35,544 bases of DNA from DATKLX01 sp035542155 (GCA_035542155.1 DATKLX010000218.1:1-35544); one strand, 5' to 3'; counted from the first letter of the stretch, positions 23,417 through 30,962 are shown. Translations and numbers: made by a program. Notes: a model not told the origin generated them from the letters alone.

Positions 23417-23441
23417 GGGCCTGCCCGGCATGGGCAGGCCC
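23417..23441 (+). terminator. Perfect 10-bp GC hairpin between gdhA and the PEP-binding protein gene
   Basis: GGGCCTGCCC (23417-23426), loop GGCAT, GGGCAGGCCC (23432-23441). There is no T run; CTGTAAAAAAGGAGG, which contains the next gene's ribosome binding site, starts 3 bp later. It may be a pause or RNA-stability hairpin after gdhA rather than a full terminator. Confidence 0.5.
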
Positions 23442-23463
23442 TCTGTAAAAAAGGAGGATGGCG

Positions 23464-26013
23464 ATGCCTACCATGCAAGTTGACCAGGCCCTGGCCGACC
23501 AGCTCGTGGATCGAGCCATCCAGATGTGCGCGGATCTCAAGTTTCACGGTGACAAGAGCCAGGCCCTCCAGGCCCTGCAGCTCGGACGCTGCGACGTGTG
23601 CGGGACGGTCTCTCAGTGCCTGGTGCGCCTGGTCAGCGAGTATCTCGGCCAGATCGACCGCACGGTGAAAGCCGTGTTCCAGTACGAGCCCGAGTTCATC
23701 TCGCTGCGCCAGGGAGGAGATTTCCCGGCTCACCCGGCGGGGATCAACCTGGTTGCCTGGGTGGAACGCAAGAGCGCCGCCCTGGTGGCCCTGGCCAGCA
23801 CCCTCGAAAACGCGTTTTCGGAGAGCCGCCGGCGCATCCCCTGCCGCGAAGCCGGTTCCGCCTGCTACGTCCTCGACATCCAGATGGTCGAGGACCGCGA
23901 CGTCCAGGATCGGCGCGGCCTGGGCATGATGGTCAGCAACCGCTTCCTGCGCTCAGCGCAGACCTGGGGGCGCGAGGAGGCCGCAGTCCCGACCACAACC
24001 CAGCCGGGATCTTCGGCCGCGGAAGGCGGCCAGGTCTTAGTCTCCTCCTTCGATCCCGAGTTCTCCCCCGAACCGGTCCTCTTCGAGCAGGCGCTGGCGA
24101 TCGAAAAGCTGCCCCTGGGCGAGCGCCAGCCGTACGAACACCGCCTGCGCGAGATCAAGGTGGCCCTGATCCGCCGGCTGATCAGCGATCACCTGGCTTA
24201 CATTAACATCGCCAAGGAGTGGTTCACCACTGGGGACATGGCCGAGATCTACCGCAAAAAGATCGGCAACGGGCGCATCGGCGGGAAGGCCGCCGGGATG
24301 CTCCTGGCCAGCCGCATCCTGCAGGAGACGCTGGACGAGCCTCTGCGCAGCTCGATCCGCGTCCCGGAGTCCTTCTTCCTCGGCTCGGACATGCTCTACC
24401 TCTTCATGGCCATGAACGGGCTGATGCACTGGAACAATCAGAAGTATAAGACCGAGGAGCAGATCCGCAGCGAATATCCCGGCATCCGCGGGCAGTTCCT
24501 GGCTGGCGAGTTCCCCCCCGAGGCGCTCTGCGAGCTGGGAGCCATGCTCGAGCAGATCGGGCGCAAGCCGGTCATCGTGCGCTCCTCCAGCCTGCTGGAA
24601 GATAACTTCGGCACCTCATTTGCCGGCAAGTATGAGAGCATCTTCTTGCCCAACCAGGGCGGCCCCAAGGAGAACCTGATCGCCCTGACCCGGGCGATCG
24701 CGCGGATTTACGCCTCCACCCTGCGCCCCGACGCGCTGCTCTACCGGCGCAGCAAAGGCCTGCAGGATTACGACGAGCGCATGGCCGTGCTCGTCCAGGA
24801 GGTGGCAGGCGAGACGTACGGGCGCTATTACCTTCCCACGGGCGCGGGGGTGGCCTTCAGCCGCAATCTCTTCCGCTGGTCGCCGCAGATCCGCAAGGAG
24901 GATGGCTTCGTCCGCCTGGTCTGGGGGTTGGGCACCCGCGCGGTGGAGCGCGTCGGCAACGATTACCCCCGCATGGTAGCCCTCAGCCACCCCAACCTGC
25001 AGCCCGATGATTCACCGGAGGCAATCCGCTACTATTCGCAGCAGAACGTCGACCTGATCGACCTGGAGACCAACGAGTTCAAGTCCCGGCCCATCCACGA
25101 GGTGATCCGGCCGGAAACCCCGGCGCTGCGCTACCTGGCCCAGATCGAGGAAGACGGCTATTTTTCCACGCCGCGCGGGCGGGTGCTCGCCGCGGACATC
25201 CCCCGCCTGGCGATCACCTTCGACGAGTTCCTCCGCCGCACGTCCTTCGCGTCCGGGATGAGTCGCATCCTACACACCCTCGAGACCCATTATCGCGTTC
25301 CGGTCGACCTGGAATTTACGGTGAAGGTCGTCGAGGAGGAAGGGGCCAGGCCGAAGGTACAGTTCTCGCTACTGCAATGCCGCCCACAGAGCTTTATCCA
25401 GGAAAGCCGCGCCCTACCCCATCCGCGGACCATCGACCGGGCCGACGTCCTCTTCGCCACCAGCTTCATGGTCCCGCTGGGCAGCGTCACGGGGATCCGC
25501 CACGTCCTTTTCGTCGCCCCGGAGGATTACTTCCAGCTCAAGACCCAATCCGCGCGGAACGAACTGCGCGCGACGATCGCGAAGCTCAACGCGGCCCTGG
25601 CGGAGAAATCTTTCCTCTGCGTCGGGCCCGGCCGCTGGGGCACGGTCAACCCCGACCTGGGGGTGTTCGTCAGCTACTCGGACATCCACCGCTCGGCGGC
25701 GCTGGTCGAGCTCTCGGGCAAGGGGGTGGGTCCCGCCCCGGACCCCTCGCTGGGGACCCATTTCTTCCAGGACCTGATGGAGGCCAATATTTACCCGCTA
25801 GCAGTCTGCCTGGACCACGCCGATACGATTTTCAACCGCGATTTCTTCTACCAGACCCCCAACGTCGCCGCGGATTTCCTCCCAGATGGCTGCTCCGCCC
25901 CGGCCTGCGTGCGCCTGCTCAACGTGGCCGACTTCCACCCCGGCGATCACCTCGACCTGATCATGGACGACGAGCAGAGCCGCGCGGTGGCCTACCTGGC
26001 TCCGGACAAGTAA
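23464..26013 (+). CDS. PEP/pyruvate-binding-domain protein (stand-alone PPDK/PEP-synthase N-domain)
   Basis: An 849-aa cytoplasmic protein. Residues about 1-255 are not recognised. Residues about 260-560 are the nucleotide-binding PPDK_N domain: KIGNGRIGGKAAGMLLASRI, RVPESFFLGSDML, VIVRSSSLLEDNFGTSFAGK, YESIFLPNQGG and VLVQEVAGETYGRYYLPTGA. The C-terminal part has FVAPEDYFQLKTQSAR, LCVGPGRWGTVNPDLGV and GTHFFQDLMEANIYPL, seen in stand-alone family members. The phosphohistidine (TSH-type) domain and the PEP-binding barrel of PEP synthase are absent, so it cannot do the whole reaction; it may phosphorylate another target. ATG 23464 is chosen, as GGAGG abuts the ATG at 23458. Confidence 0.8.
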   Translation: MPTMQVDQALADQLVDRAIQMCADLKFHGDKSQALQALQLGRCDVCGTVSQCLVRLVSEYLGQIDRTVKAVFQYEPEFISLRQGGDFPAHPAGINLVAWVERKSAALVALASTLENAFSESRRRIPCREAGSACYVLDIQMVEDRDVQDRRGLGMMVSNRFLRSAQTWGREEAAVPTTTQPGSSAAEGGQVLVSSFDPEFSPEPVLFEQALAIEKLPLGERQPYEHRLREIKVALIRRLISDHLAYINIAKEWFTTGDMAEIYRKKIGNGRIGGKAAGMLLASRILQETLDEPLRSSIRVPESFFLGSDMLYLFMAMNGLMHWNNQKYKTEEQIRSEYPGIRGQFLAGEFPPEALCELGAMLEQIGRKPVIVRSSSLLEDNFGTSFAGKYESIFLPNQGGPKENLIALTRAIARIYASTLRPDALLYRRSKGLQDYDERMAVLVQEVAGETYGRYYLPTGAGVAFSRNLFRWSPQIRKEDGFVRLVWGLGTRAVERVGNDYPRMVALSHPNLQPDDSPEAIRYYSQQNVDLIDLETNEFKSRPIHEVIRPETPALRYLAQIEEDGYFSTPRGRVLAADIPRLAITFDEFLRRTSFASGMSRILHTLETHYRVPVDLEFTVKVVEEEGARPKVQFSLLQCRPQSFIQESRALPHPRTIDRADVLFATSFMVPLGSVTGIRHVLFVAPEDYFQLKTQSARNELRATIAKLNAALAEKSFLCVGPGRWGTVNPDLGVFVSYSDIHRSAALVELSGKGVGPAPDPSLGTHFFQDLMEANIYPLAVCLDHADTIFNRDFFYQTPNVAADFLPDGCSAPACVRLLNVADFHPGDHLDLIMDDEQSRAVAYLAPDK

Positions 26014-26080
26014 TACCAACTTCGGGTTGTGCGTGGGTAGTCTGGAAGAGCGCAAGTACAAAAGAATTTGGAAGGTATTT

Positions 26081-26725
26081 TTATTCCGAATCCCAGCGGA
26101 TCATACCCGCCCGGTAGAGCAGCTCGAGGTAATACACCGCGCTGCTCAGGCGGTTGAGCGCAGTGGAAAGATCCTCGCGCCCGGGGGGAGGATAGGCCTC
26201 CAGCGCGACAATCTCCCCGTCACGCGCGGAAGCCCTCAGGTAGTTCAGCCAGTGCAGGATCGGCAGGTCGTCCGGCCCCGGGCCGATGTGGGCAATCCCC
26301 AAAGTTCGCTCCGGGTGGTGGGAGATCTCGTGGATCTCCTCTGCGGATTTGCCGTCCAGCTCGAGCGGGCTGACCGGGCGTCCGTGGTACTCCGCGGACT
26401 GGATCTCCCGGCAGTAGTCCGCCAGCGCATCCAGCAGCGCCGCCAGGCGAGGCAATCCGCGTCGGGCCTGGGCAGCGACCAGCATCACCAGCGCATGGAG
26501 CGCGTCCAGACGCCCGCGCAGCCGGATTCGAGGATCCGTTTTCGGGACGAAGTGGCCCGCGTCGAGCCGGGTCATGTGCTCGGGCCGCTCGAACCGAATT
26601 TCCTGGTGATGGGCTTTGAGGAAATCCTGCGCGGCCGGAGTGAAGCTGGTCCCAGGCTGGAACGGCGGGAGGGCATTCTTCCCATCCCGCCACATCTCAC
26701 GCAGCTCACTCTCGGTAATGACCAT
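26081..26725 (-). CDS. eutT: Ethanolamine-utilisation cobalamin adenosyltransferase EutT (Cys-cluster-less)
   Basis: A 214-aa enzyme expected to make adenosylcobalamin for EutBC. N-terminal VITESELREMW and FTPAAQDFLKAHHQEIRF match the EutT leader. HMTRLDAGHFVPKTDPRIRL then RGRLDALHALVM, EIHEISHHPERTLG and LSTALNRLSSAVYYLELLYR align with E. coli EutT (recalled). The metal-binding His-x11-Cys-Cys-x2-Cys segment of enterobacterial EutT is absent; the only Cys is in DYCREIQ. The protein is about 50 residues shorter than E. coli EutT because of that gap. The ATG follows the BMC-H stop directly (TAAATG), so it is translationally coupled, and it is the last gene of the operon. Confidence 0.88.
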   Translation of the reverse strand: MVITESELREMWRDGKNALPPFQPGTSFTPAAQDFLKAHHQEIRFERPEHMTRLDAGHFVPKTDPRIRLRGRLDALHALVMLVAAQARRGLPRLAALLDALADYCREIQSAEYHGRPVSPLELDGKSAEEIHEISHHPERTLGIAHIGPGPDDLPILHWLNYLRASARDGEIVALEAYPPPGREDLSTALNRLSSAVYYLELLYRAGMIRWDSE

Positions 26726-27052
26726 TTACGCCTTGCCGCCGGAGCGGCCGCCGAAGGAGCCCTTGCTGGACTGGGGCAGGATCATCTCCACGTCCCCGTG
26801 CGGGCGCGGGATCACGTGCACCGACACCAGCTCCCCCACCCGCTTGGCCGCCGCCGCCCCCGCGTCCGTGGCCGCCTTCACCGCCCCCACGTCCCCCCGC
26901 ACCATCACCGTCACCAACCCGCCCCCCACGTACTCCGAGCCGATCAGGGTCACGTTGGCGGCCTTCACCATCGCGTCGGCGGCTTCGACCGCCGCCACCA
27001 ACCCTCTGGTCTCCACCATCCCCAGGGCGATCATTGCTACGTCGAGTGCCAT
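26726..27052 (-). CDS. eutM: BMC-H shell protein, copy A (EutM/PduA-like)
   Basis: A 108-aa single-domain microcompartment protein that forms the hexameric tiles of the shell facets. DVAMIALGMVETRGLVAAVE opens the BMC fold. YVGGGLVTVMVRGDVGAVKA and the hallmark VHVIPRPHGDVEMILP follow. The tail SKGSFGGRSGGKA is Gly/Ser/Lys rich. Pore-region residues differ from copy B: GSEYVGGGLV here versus GAAYVGGGLG. TAGGAGGA lies 5 nt before the ATG. The gene and its leader are duplicated at 30427-30797. Confidence 0.97.
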   Translation of the reverse strand: MALDVAMIALGMVETRGLVAAVEAADAMVKAANVTLIGSEYVGGGLVTVMVRGDVGAVKAATDAGAAAAKRVGELVSVHVIPRPHGDVEMILPQSSKGSFGGRSGGKA

Positions 27053-27097
27053 ATCCTATCCTCCTAGAAAAAAATGTCAGCAAAGTATCCAGATCCG
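26726..27097. repeat. Duplicated BMC-H unit, copy A
   Basis: The whole stretch from the BMC-H stop codon to the base after the dehydrogenase stop codon recurs at 30427-30797. I count six substitutions and one A-run length difference. The leader (27053-27097) is included and otherwise identical, and identity ends exactly at both edges. Confidence 0.92.
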
Positions 27098-28597
27098 TTA
27101 CTTCCCCAGCTCCGCCAGAACCCGGCGGACGATTTCTTCGAGGCGCTCGTTGTCCAGGCCGATTGAGGTCTGGCCCGCCGGGGCGCGCTGGCTCTGCTGG
27201 ATCTGCGGGTCGGTCGAGCCAGGGACCAGGGCCGTCTCGGGCGGTGGATTGATCTCGTAGGCCAGTCTCTTAACATTATACATGTGATGCACGGTGATAT
27301 TGTCGCCGGTGATCGCGCCGCCGAACCCGCCCGGGCCGAGGGTCATCGAGGGCATCACCCCGGTAGTCATGCCGGTCGTGCCAAGAGTACCCATCGTATT
27401 GGCCACGATGCGGAAGACGGGTTTTTCCAGCCCAAAGCGCATGATGACATTATCGTCCTGGGCGTGGATGACCAGCGAATGCCCGCGCCCGCCGTGATGG
27501 ATCAGCTCGATGCAGCGCTCGCATCCCGCCTCCCAGCCGTTGGCCTCGTACCAGCCCAGCACGGTGGTCAGCTTTTCGCCGGAAAGCGGCTCTTCCTTGC
27601 CCACGCTGGACAGCCGGGCGACCAGAATCCGCGCCGAGTCCGGCACGCTGATCCCGCACATCTGCGCCAGTTGTTGTGGGCTCTTGCCGACCGTCTTGGG
27701 GTCGATCAGGTACCCGGTGGGGAAGAGCAGCCGGGCCAGGATCTGGGCCTGCTCTTTGTCGACGAAACAGGCTCCTTCGGCCTTCATCAGCTCCTCGAGT
27801 TGGGCTGCGATGGGCTTATCGGCGACGACGGCCTGCTCGGTGGCGCAGATCACCGAATGGTCGAAGGCCTTCGAGGCGACAATATACCTGGCGGCCTTGC
27901 GCAGGTCCGCCGAACGGTCCACGTAGACCGGCACGTTCCCCGGGCCCACGCCGTAGGCCGGCTTTCCCACCGAGTGGGCCGCCTTGACCATCTCCGAGCC
28001 GCCCGTGGCCAGGATCAGCGAGACGTATTTGTGGGCCATCAGCTCCTGGGTGCCGCGCAGGCTGATCCTGGTCATCCAGCCGACCAGGCCGTGGGGCATG
28101 CCGGCCTTCTCCCCTGCTTCGGCGATCACGCGCACTGCTTCGCCGGTGCACCTGGCCGCCGCGGGGTGGGGGGCCACGATGATTCCATTTTTGGCCTTGA
28201 CCGCGATCAGAGTCTTGAACAGTCCGGTCGAGGTCGGGTTGGTGCTGGGGGTCAGCGCGGCGACCACACCCACCGGCCAGGCGATATCGTACAACTTGCG
28301 AGCCGGATCGTGCCTGATCACTCCCACCGTGCGGATGTCCTTGATCGAATCCCAGAGGATTCGCGTGGAGAGGATATTCTTCAGGGTTTTATGTTCGGGG
28401 ACCCCGTAGCCGGTCTCTTCCACGGCCAGGCGGCCCAGCCGCTCGGCGGCCGCATACCCTGCTTCGACCATCGCCGCGCAGACCCGGTCCACCTCGGCCT
28501 GCGAAGCGTGCATGAACTGCTTCTGAGCCTCGTGGGCCTGGGCCGCAAGGGTGCGGGCTTCTTGAATCGATTGGAGATCCAGGTCAAATTCTGGCAT
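27098..28597 (-). CDS. eutE: CoA-acylating acetaldehyde dehydrogenase of the microcompartment (EutE/PduP type)
   Basis: A 499-aa enzyme converting acetaldehyde, CoA and NAD+ to acetyl-CoA inside the shell. AWPVGVVAALTPSTNPTSTG binds cofactor. ILATGGSEMVKAAHSVGKPA and YGVGPGNVPVYVD are typical of acylating dehydrogenases. The catalytic Cys is in SVICATEQAVV (near 251), closer to the CASEQ form of AdhE than to the CIAEKE of enteric EutE. MTLGPGGFGGAITGDNITVH is also conserved. After a Pro/Gln linker, the C-terminus ends in an amphipathic helix (NERLEEIVRRVLAELGK), a typical encapsulation peptide. It starts 17 bp after the small BMC protein and precedes BMC-H copy A. Confidence 0.93.
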   Translation of the reverse strand: MPEFDLDLQSIQEARTLAAQAHEAQKQFMHASQAEVDRVCAAMVEAGYAAAERLGRLAVEETGYGVPEHKTLKNILSTRILWDSIKDIRTVGVIRHDPARKLYDIAWPVGVVAALTPSTNPTSTGLFKTLIAVKAKNGIIVAPHPAAARCTGEAVRVIAEAGEKAGMPHGLVGWMTRISLRGTQELMAHKYVSLILATGGSEMVKAAHSVGKPAYGVGPGNVPVYVDRSADLRKAARYIVASKAFDHSVICATEQAVVADKPIAAQLEELMKAEGACFVDKEQAQILARLLFPTGYLIDPKTVGKSPQQLAQMCGISVPDSARILVARLSSVGKEEPLSGEKLTTVLGWYEANGWEAGCERCIELIHHGGRGHSLVIHAQDDNVIMRFGLEKPVFRIVANTMGTLGTTGMTTGVMPSMTLGPGGFGGAITGDNITVHHMYNVKRLAYEINPPPETALVPGSTDPQIQQSQRAPAGQTSIGLDNERLEEIVRRVLAELGK

Positions 28598-28614
28598 ACA
28601 TCCCTCTTTTCCGG

Positions 28615-28905
28615 CTACCTTTTCACCATCTCGTTGACGACGCGGGTGACCACCGCGTCGAGCAGCGCCAGGTCCACGTCGCCGCCCAGGCGGGAGATTA
28701 CCGCCGCCTTGACCCGGTGGATCAGCTCGGCGTTGCCCTGATCCTCGGGGTGGATCGGGTTCTCGCGCACCAGGCGGATGTTATGGCGGTGGGCCATATC
28801 GCGGGCCAGGTCGGTCAGGACGATGTCGTCGTTGACCACCAGGGAGGTGATCCCCCGTTGGGCCATGTCGACGATGTCCCTTTCAGTATAAAACGTCTTG
28901 GCCAT
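28615..28905 (-). CDS. Small microcompartment protein with EutT/EutQ-like N-motif and encapsulation-type tail
   Basis: A 96-aa protein. The first half, FYTERDIVDMAQRGITSLVV and NDDIVLTDLARDMAHRHNI, resembles the N-terminal motif seen in EutT and some other BMC proteins (T-E-x-x-[IL]... then LT-x-x-AR-x-x-A). A linker with IHPEDQGNAELIHRVKAAVI follows. The end, DLALLDAVVTRVVNEMVKR, is an amphipathic helix like the encapsulation peptides of the neighbouring dehydrogenase and EutC. A small adaptor or scaffold linking core enzymes to the shell is possible. GGAGG lies 6 nt before the ATG. Function unproven. Confidence 0.75.
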   Translation of the reverse strand: MAKTFYTERDIVDMAQRGITSLVVNDDIVLTDLARDMAHRHNIRLVRENPIHPEDQGNAELIHRVKAAVISRLGGDVDLALLDAVVTRVVNEMVKR

Positions 28906-28935
28906 GGTTCCTCCGCGGCAGACTGCGGCGAAGCC

Positions 28936-29565
28936 TCACTTGCCCGGCTTGCCTTCCAGATCCTCGATGGCTTTGACCGCCGCGTTGCGCGCGGTCAGGA
29001 CTTCGGACTCGGTCCCCGAGAGCCACAGGCGGCCGAAGCGCCCGACCGAGCTGATGTGGATCAGCTTGATCGTCGCGCCTTTTTCAGCCTCATTGAAGGC
29101 GTAGTTGATGTAGGCTGCCGGGGCGCACTCCAGGACCAGGAGCGTCTCGCCGGGGACGATGATCGAGCCGCGGCGGAAGCGGTTGAGGAGCTGCGCCTGG
29201 TAGGGGTCGACGTTGGTGATGATCTGGATCGAGGCGATCTCGGGCTTGACCCGGTCGGCGACAGAAAGGCCCAGACGCTCCAGCACTACCCGCCCGGCCT
29301 CGAGCACCTCCGCCTGGGACCTGGAGTGGACCTCGAAGAGGCCAAACTCGCGCTCGACGATCTGCGCGCCGGGCCTGGATTCGGTCGCCTTGACGGCGAT
29401 ATCCACCAGGCGGAAGACCTCGTTCCCCGGGGCCACCTCGACGTAGAGCGCGGCCATCCCCTCGGTGGGCAGGTCGCCCTGGGTGATCGTGCCGACAAAG
29501 GCCGCGTACTGCGGCTGCATGCGGTCAATGTAAGAATAACAACGAAGCGAAAAAGTGTCTGCCAT
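28936..29565 (-). CDS. BMC-T shell protein with tandem BMC domains, Haliangium T2/T3-like
   Basis: A 209-aa protein with two circularly permuted BMC domains, forming a pseudohexameric trimer. Domain 1: LRCYSYIDRMQPQYAAFVGT, EVAPGNEVFRLVDIAVKAT, QIVEREFGLFEVHSRSQAEV. Domain 2: IQIITNVDPYQAQLLNRFRR, GETLLVLECAPAAYINYAFN, GRFGRLWLSG. The pattern matches the stacking BMC-T proteins of the Haliangium ochraceum shell as I remember them (LQPQxATFxG, VVERAYGLLEVH, AANEAEKA), not EutL. Such trimers can form double layers with gated central pores for large cofactors. It is thus a second, different trimer in addition to EutL. Confidence 0.85.
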   Translation of the reverse strand: MADTFSLRCYSYIDRMQPQYAAFVGTITQGDLPTEGMAALYVEVAPGNEVFRLVDIAVKATESRPGAQIVEREFGLFEVHSRSQAEVLEAGRVVLERLGLSVADRVKPEIASIQIITNVDPYQAQLLNRFRRGSIIVPGETLLVLECAPAAYINYAFNEAEKGATIKLIHISSVGRFGRLWLSGTESEVLTARNAAVKAIEDLEGKPGK

Positions 29566-29592
29566 TCAAACACCTCGATCCGTACGACAAAG

Positions 29593-30423
29593 TCAGGGTT
29601 GATGATTGTTTTGCATCGCAATCCCGAGCGGCGTGATGAACATCGGGCTGGCAGGGATGACGGTCTCGACGCCGCTGTACTCCTGGACCACCTCGTCGAT
29701 GCGCGGGAAGTTGGCCGTCCCGCCTACCAGGTAGATCGTCTCTACCCCGTGCCCCTGGATGTGGCGGCGAACGATGGCGCCGACCTTCTCCATCACCGGG
29801 CGGATGACCGGGAACAGCTCAGGCTGCCGGCGGGGATCTTTTTTGATTTCCTCGGCCTCTTCGAAGGTCACGTTTTGCGACCCGGCGATGACCAGGGAAA
29901 AATGCGTGCCTCCGGTGGGCTCGTCGGCGGTGTAGATTTCCTCCCCGTCCTTGAAGATCGCCACCCCGGTGGTGCCGCCGCCCACGTCGACGATGGCCCC
30001 ATCCGGGATTTGCAGGACGTTGTTCGCCGCGATCGGCTCGTCGAGCAGGCCGGTGCAGTACAGCCCGGCGGCTTCGAGGACGTGAGCTGTGGCGCGCACT
30101 TCGACCAGGGCGACCCCCGGCGGGTAGCCGCTGGCCGCCGAGACCAGCTCAAAGCCGAGCTGATCCTCCACCTGGGCCTTGAGCTTTTTCAGCAGCGCGA
30201 TCGCGCCGATGAAATCCACTACCAGCCCATCCCGCACCACTTCGGCGAACTGGTAGGCCCCGGCGATCGGCTGGTAAGCCTCGTCGAGGACCATCAGCAC
30301 CGTGTAGGCGGTGCCCAGGTCAACGCCGACGTGGACCGGGCCGCGATAATCGGCTGGCGGCTTGATCCGCCCGGCCATTACCGCGTCGGTCTTCGCCAGC
30401 AGCGCGTCTAAATCAGGGTTCAG
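29593..30423 (-). CDS. eutJ: EutJ, Hsp70-like ethanolamine-utilisation protein (probable CTG start)
   Basis: An actin/Hsp70-fold ATPase. Phosphate-1 motif VGVDLGTAYTVLMVLD, phosphate-2 VDVGGGTTGVAIFKDG and adenosine motif VETIYLVGGTANFPRIDE are present, with DEPIAANNVLQIPDGAIV between. The nearest ATG (30378) leaves only 16 residues before VGVDLG. The frame remains open to the BMC-H stop, and CTG at 30423 adds 15 family-like residues (LNPDLDALLAKTDAV). That gives 31 residues before the motif, equal to E. coli EutJ as recalled. CTG lies 3 nt after the BMC-H TAA, suggesting coupling. The role is unclear: possibly a chaperone or reactivation factor, relevant because no EutA is present. Confidence 0.85.
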   Translation of the reverse strand: MNPDLDALLAKTDAVMAGRIKPPADYRGPVHVGVDLGTAYTVLMVLDEAYQPIAGAYQFAEVVRDGLVVDFIGAIALLKKLKAQVEDQLGFELVSAASGYPPGVALVEVRATAHVLEAAGLYCTGLLDEPIAANNVLQIPDGAIVDVGGGTTGVAIFKDGEEIYTADEPTGGTHFSLVIAGSQNVTFEEAEEIKKDPRRQPELFPVIRPVMEKVGAIVRRHIQGHGVETIYLVGGTANFPRIDEVVQEYSGVETVIPASPMFITPLGIAMQNNHQP

Positions 30424-30426
30424 GTC

Positions 30427-30753
30427 TTACGCCTTGCCGCCGGAGCGGCCGCCGAAGGAGCCCTTGCTGGACTGGGGCAGGATCATCTCCACGTCCCCGT
30501 GCGGGCGCGGGATCACGTGCACCGATACCAGCTCCCCCACCCGCTTGGCCGCCGCCGCCCCCGCGTCCGTGGCCGCCTTCACCGCCCCCACGTCCCCCCG
30601 CACCATCACCGTCCCCAACCCGCCCCCCACGTACGCCGCGCCAATCAGGGTCACGTTGGCGGCCTTCACCATCGCGTCGGCGGCTTCGACTGCCGCCACC
30701 AACCCTCTGGTCTCCACCATCCCCAGGGCGATCATTGCTACGTCGAGTGCCAT
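30427..30753 (-). CDS. eutM: BMC-H shell protein, copy B
   Basis: A 108-aa paralogue of the BMC-H at 26726-27052, with only three residue changes, all in or near the pore-facing part: GAAYVGGGLGTVM against GSEYVGGGLVTVM. IPRPHGDVEMILP and the Gly/Lys tail are identical. It lies between eutL and eutJ behind a 242-bp spacer, and has the same TAGGAGGA ribosome binding site. Two nearly equal hexamers could mix in one shell and vary pore charge (loss of a Glu). They could also simply raise dosage. Confidence 0.96.
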   Translation of the reverse strand: MALDVAMIALGMVETRGLVAAVEAADAMVKAANVTLIGAAYVGGGLGTVMVRGDVGAVKAATDAGAAAAKRVGELVSVHVIPRPHGDVEMILPQSSKGSFGGRSGGKA

Positions 30754-30797
30754 ATCCTATCCTCCTAGAAAAAATGTCAGCAAAGTATCCAGATCCG
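30427..30797. repeat. Duplicated BMC-H unit, copy B
   Basis: A direct repeat of 26726-27097 in the same orientation, about 3.7 kb apart. It includes the 44-bp leader AGGAGG...AGATCC region, and identity stops at 30797 where a GAGAAC-word repeat begins. Changes are at six positions plus one A fewer in the leader A run. Confidence 0.92.
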
Positions 30798-30841
30798 AGA
30801 ACCGTACAAGAAGAGAACAGGGAGCAGAGAACGGAGAACAG
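30796..30841. repeat. Degenerate GAGAAC-word repeat, second occurrence
   Basis: GAGAACCGTACAAGAAGAG, GAACAGGGAGCAGAGAACGG and AGAACAG, similar in words and order to 12761-12805. It abuts the right edge of the duplicated BMC-H unit. Confidence 0.5.
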
Positions 30842-30918
30842 TTCCCTTCCAAATTGACTTGATGGTTTCCTCTTTTTTCTTATATTTCTTCGTGTTTCCT
30901 TTGTGTTCTTCGCATCTT

Positions 30919-30962
30919 CCTGACCCCCTGGACTGTCCGTCCAGGACAGGCAGGACGTCAGG
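30919..30962. repeat. Nested inverted repeat in the eutL-BMC-H spacer
   Basis: CCTGAC (30919-30924) pairs with GTCAGG (30957-30962), and inside it CCTGGAC (30927-30933) pairs with GTCCAGG (30939-30945). There is no T run on either side. It could lower read-through from eutL into the downstream shell genes, or be a remnant of a dispersed repeat. Confidence 0.4.

Noticed and set aside
28717..30411. Long plus-strand open frame (564 aa) opposite the BMC genes
   Set aside because: It arises from GC-rich third positions of the real minus-strand genes; it spans four recognised genes and matches no family.
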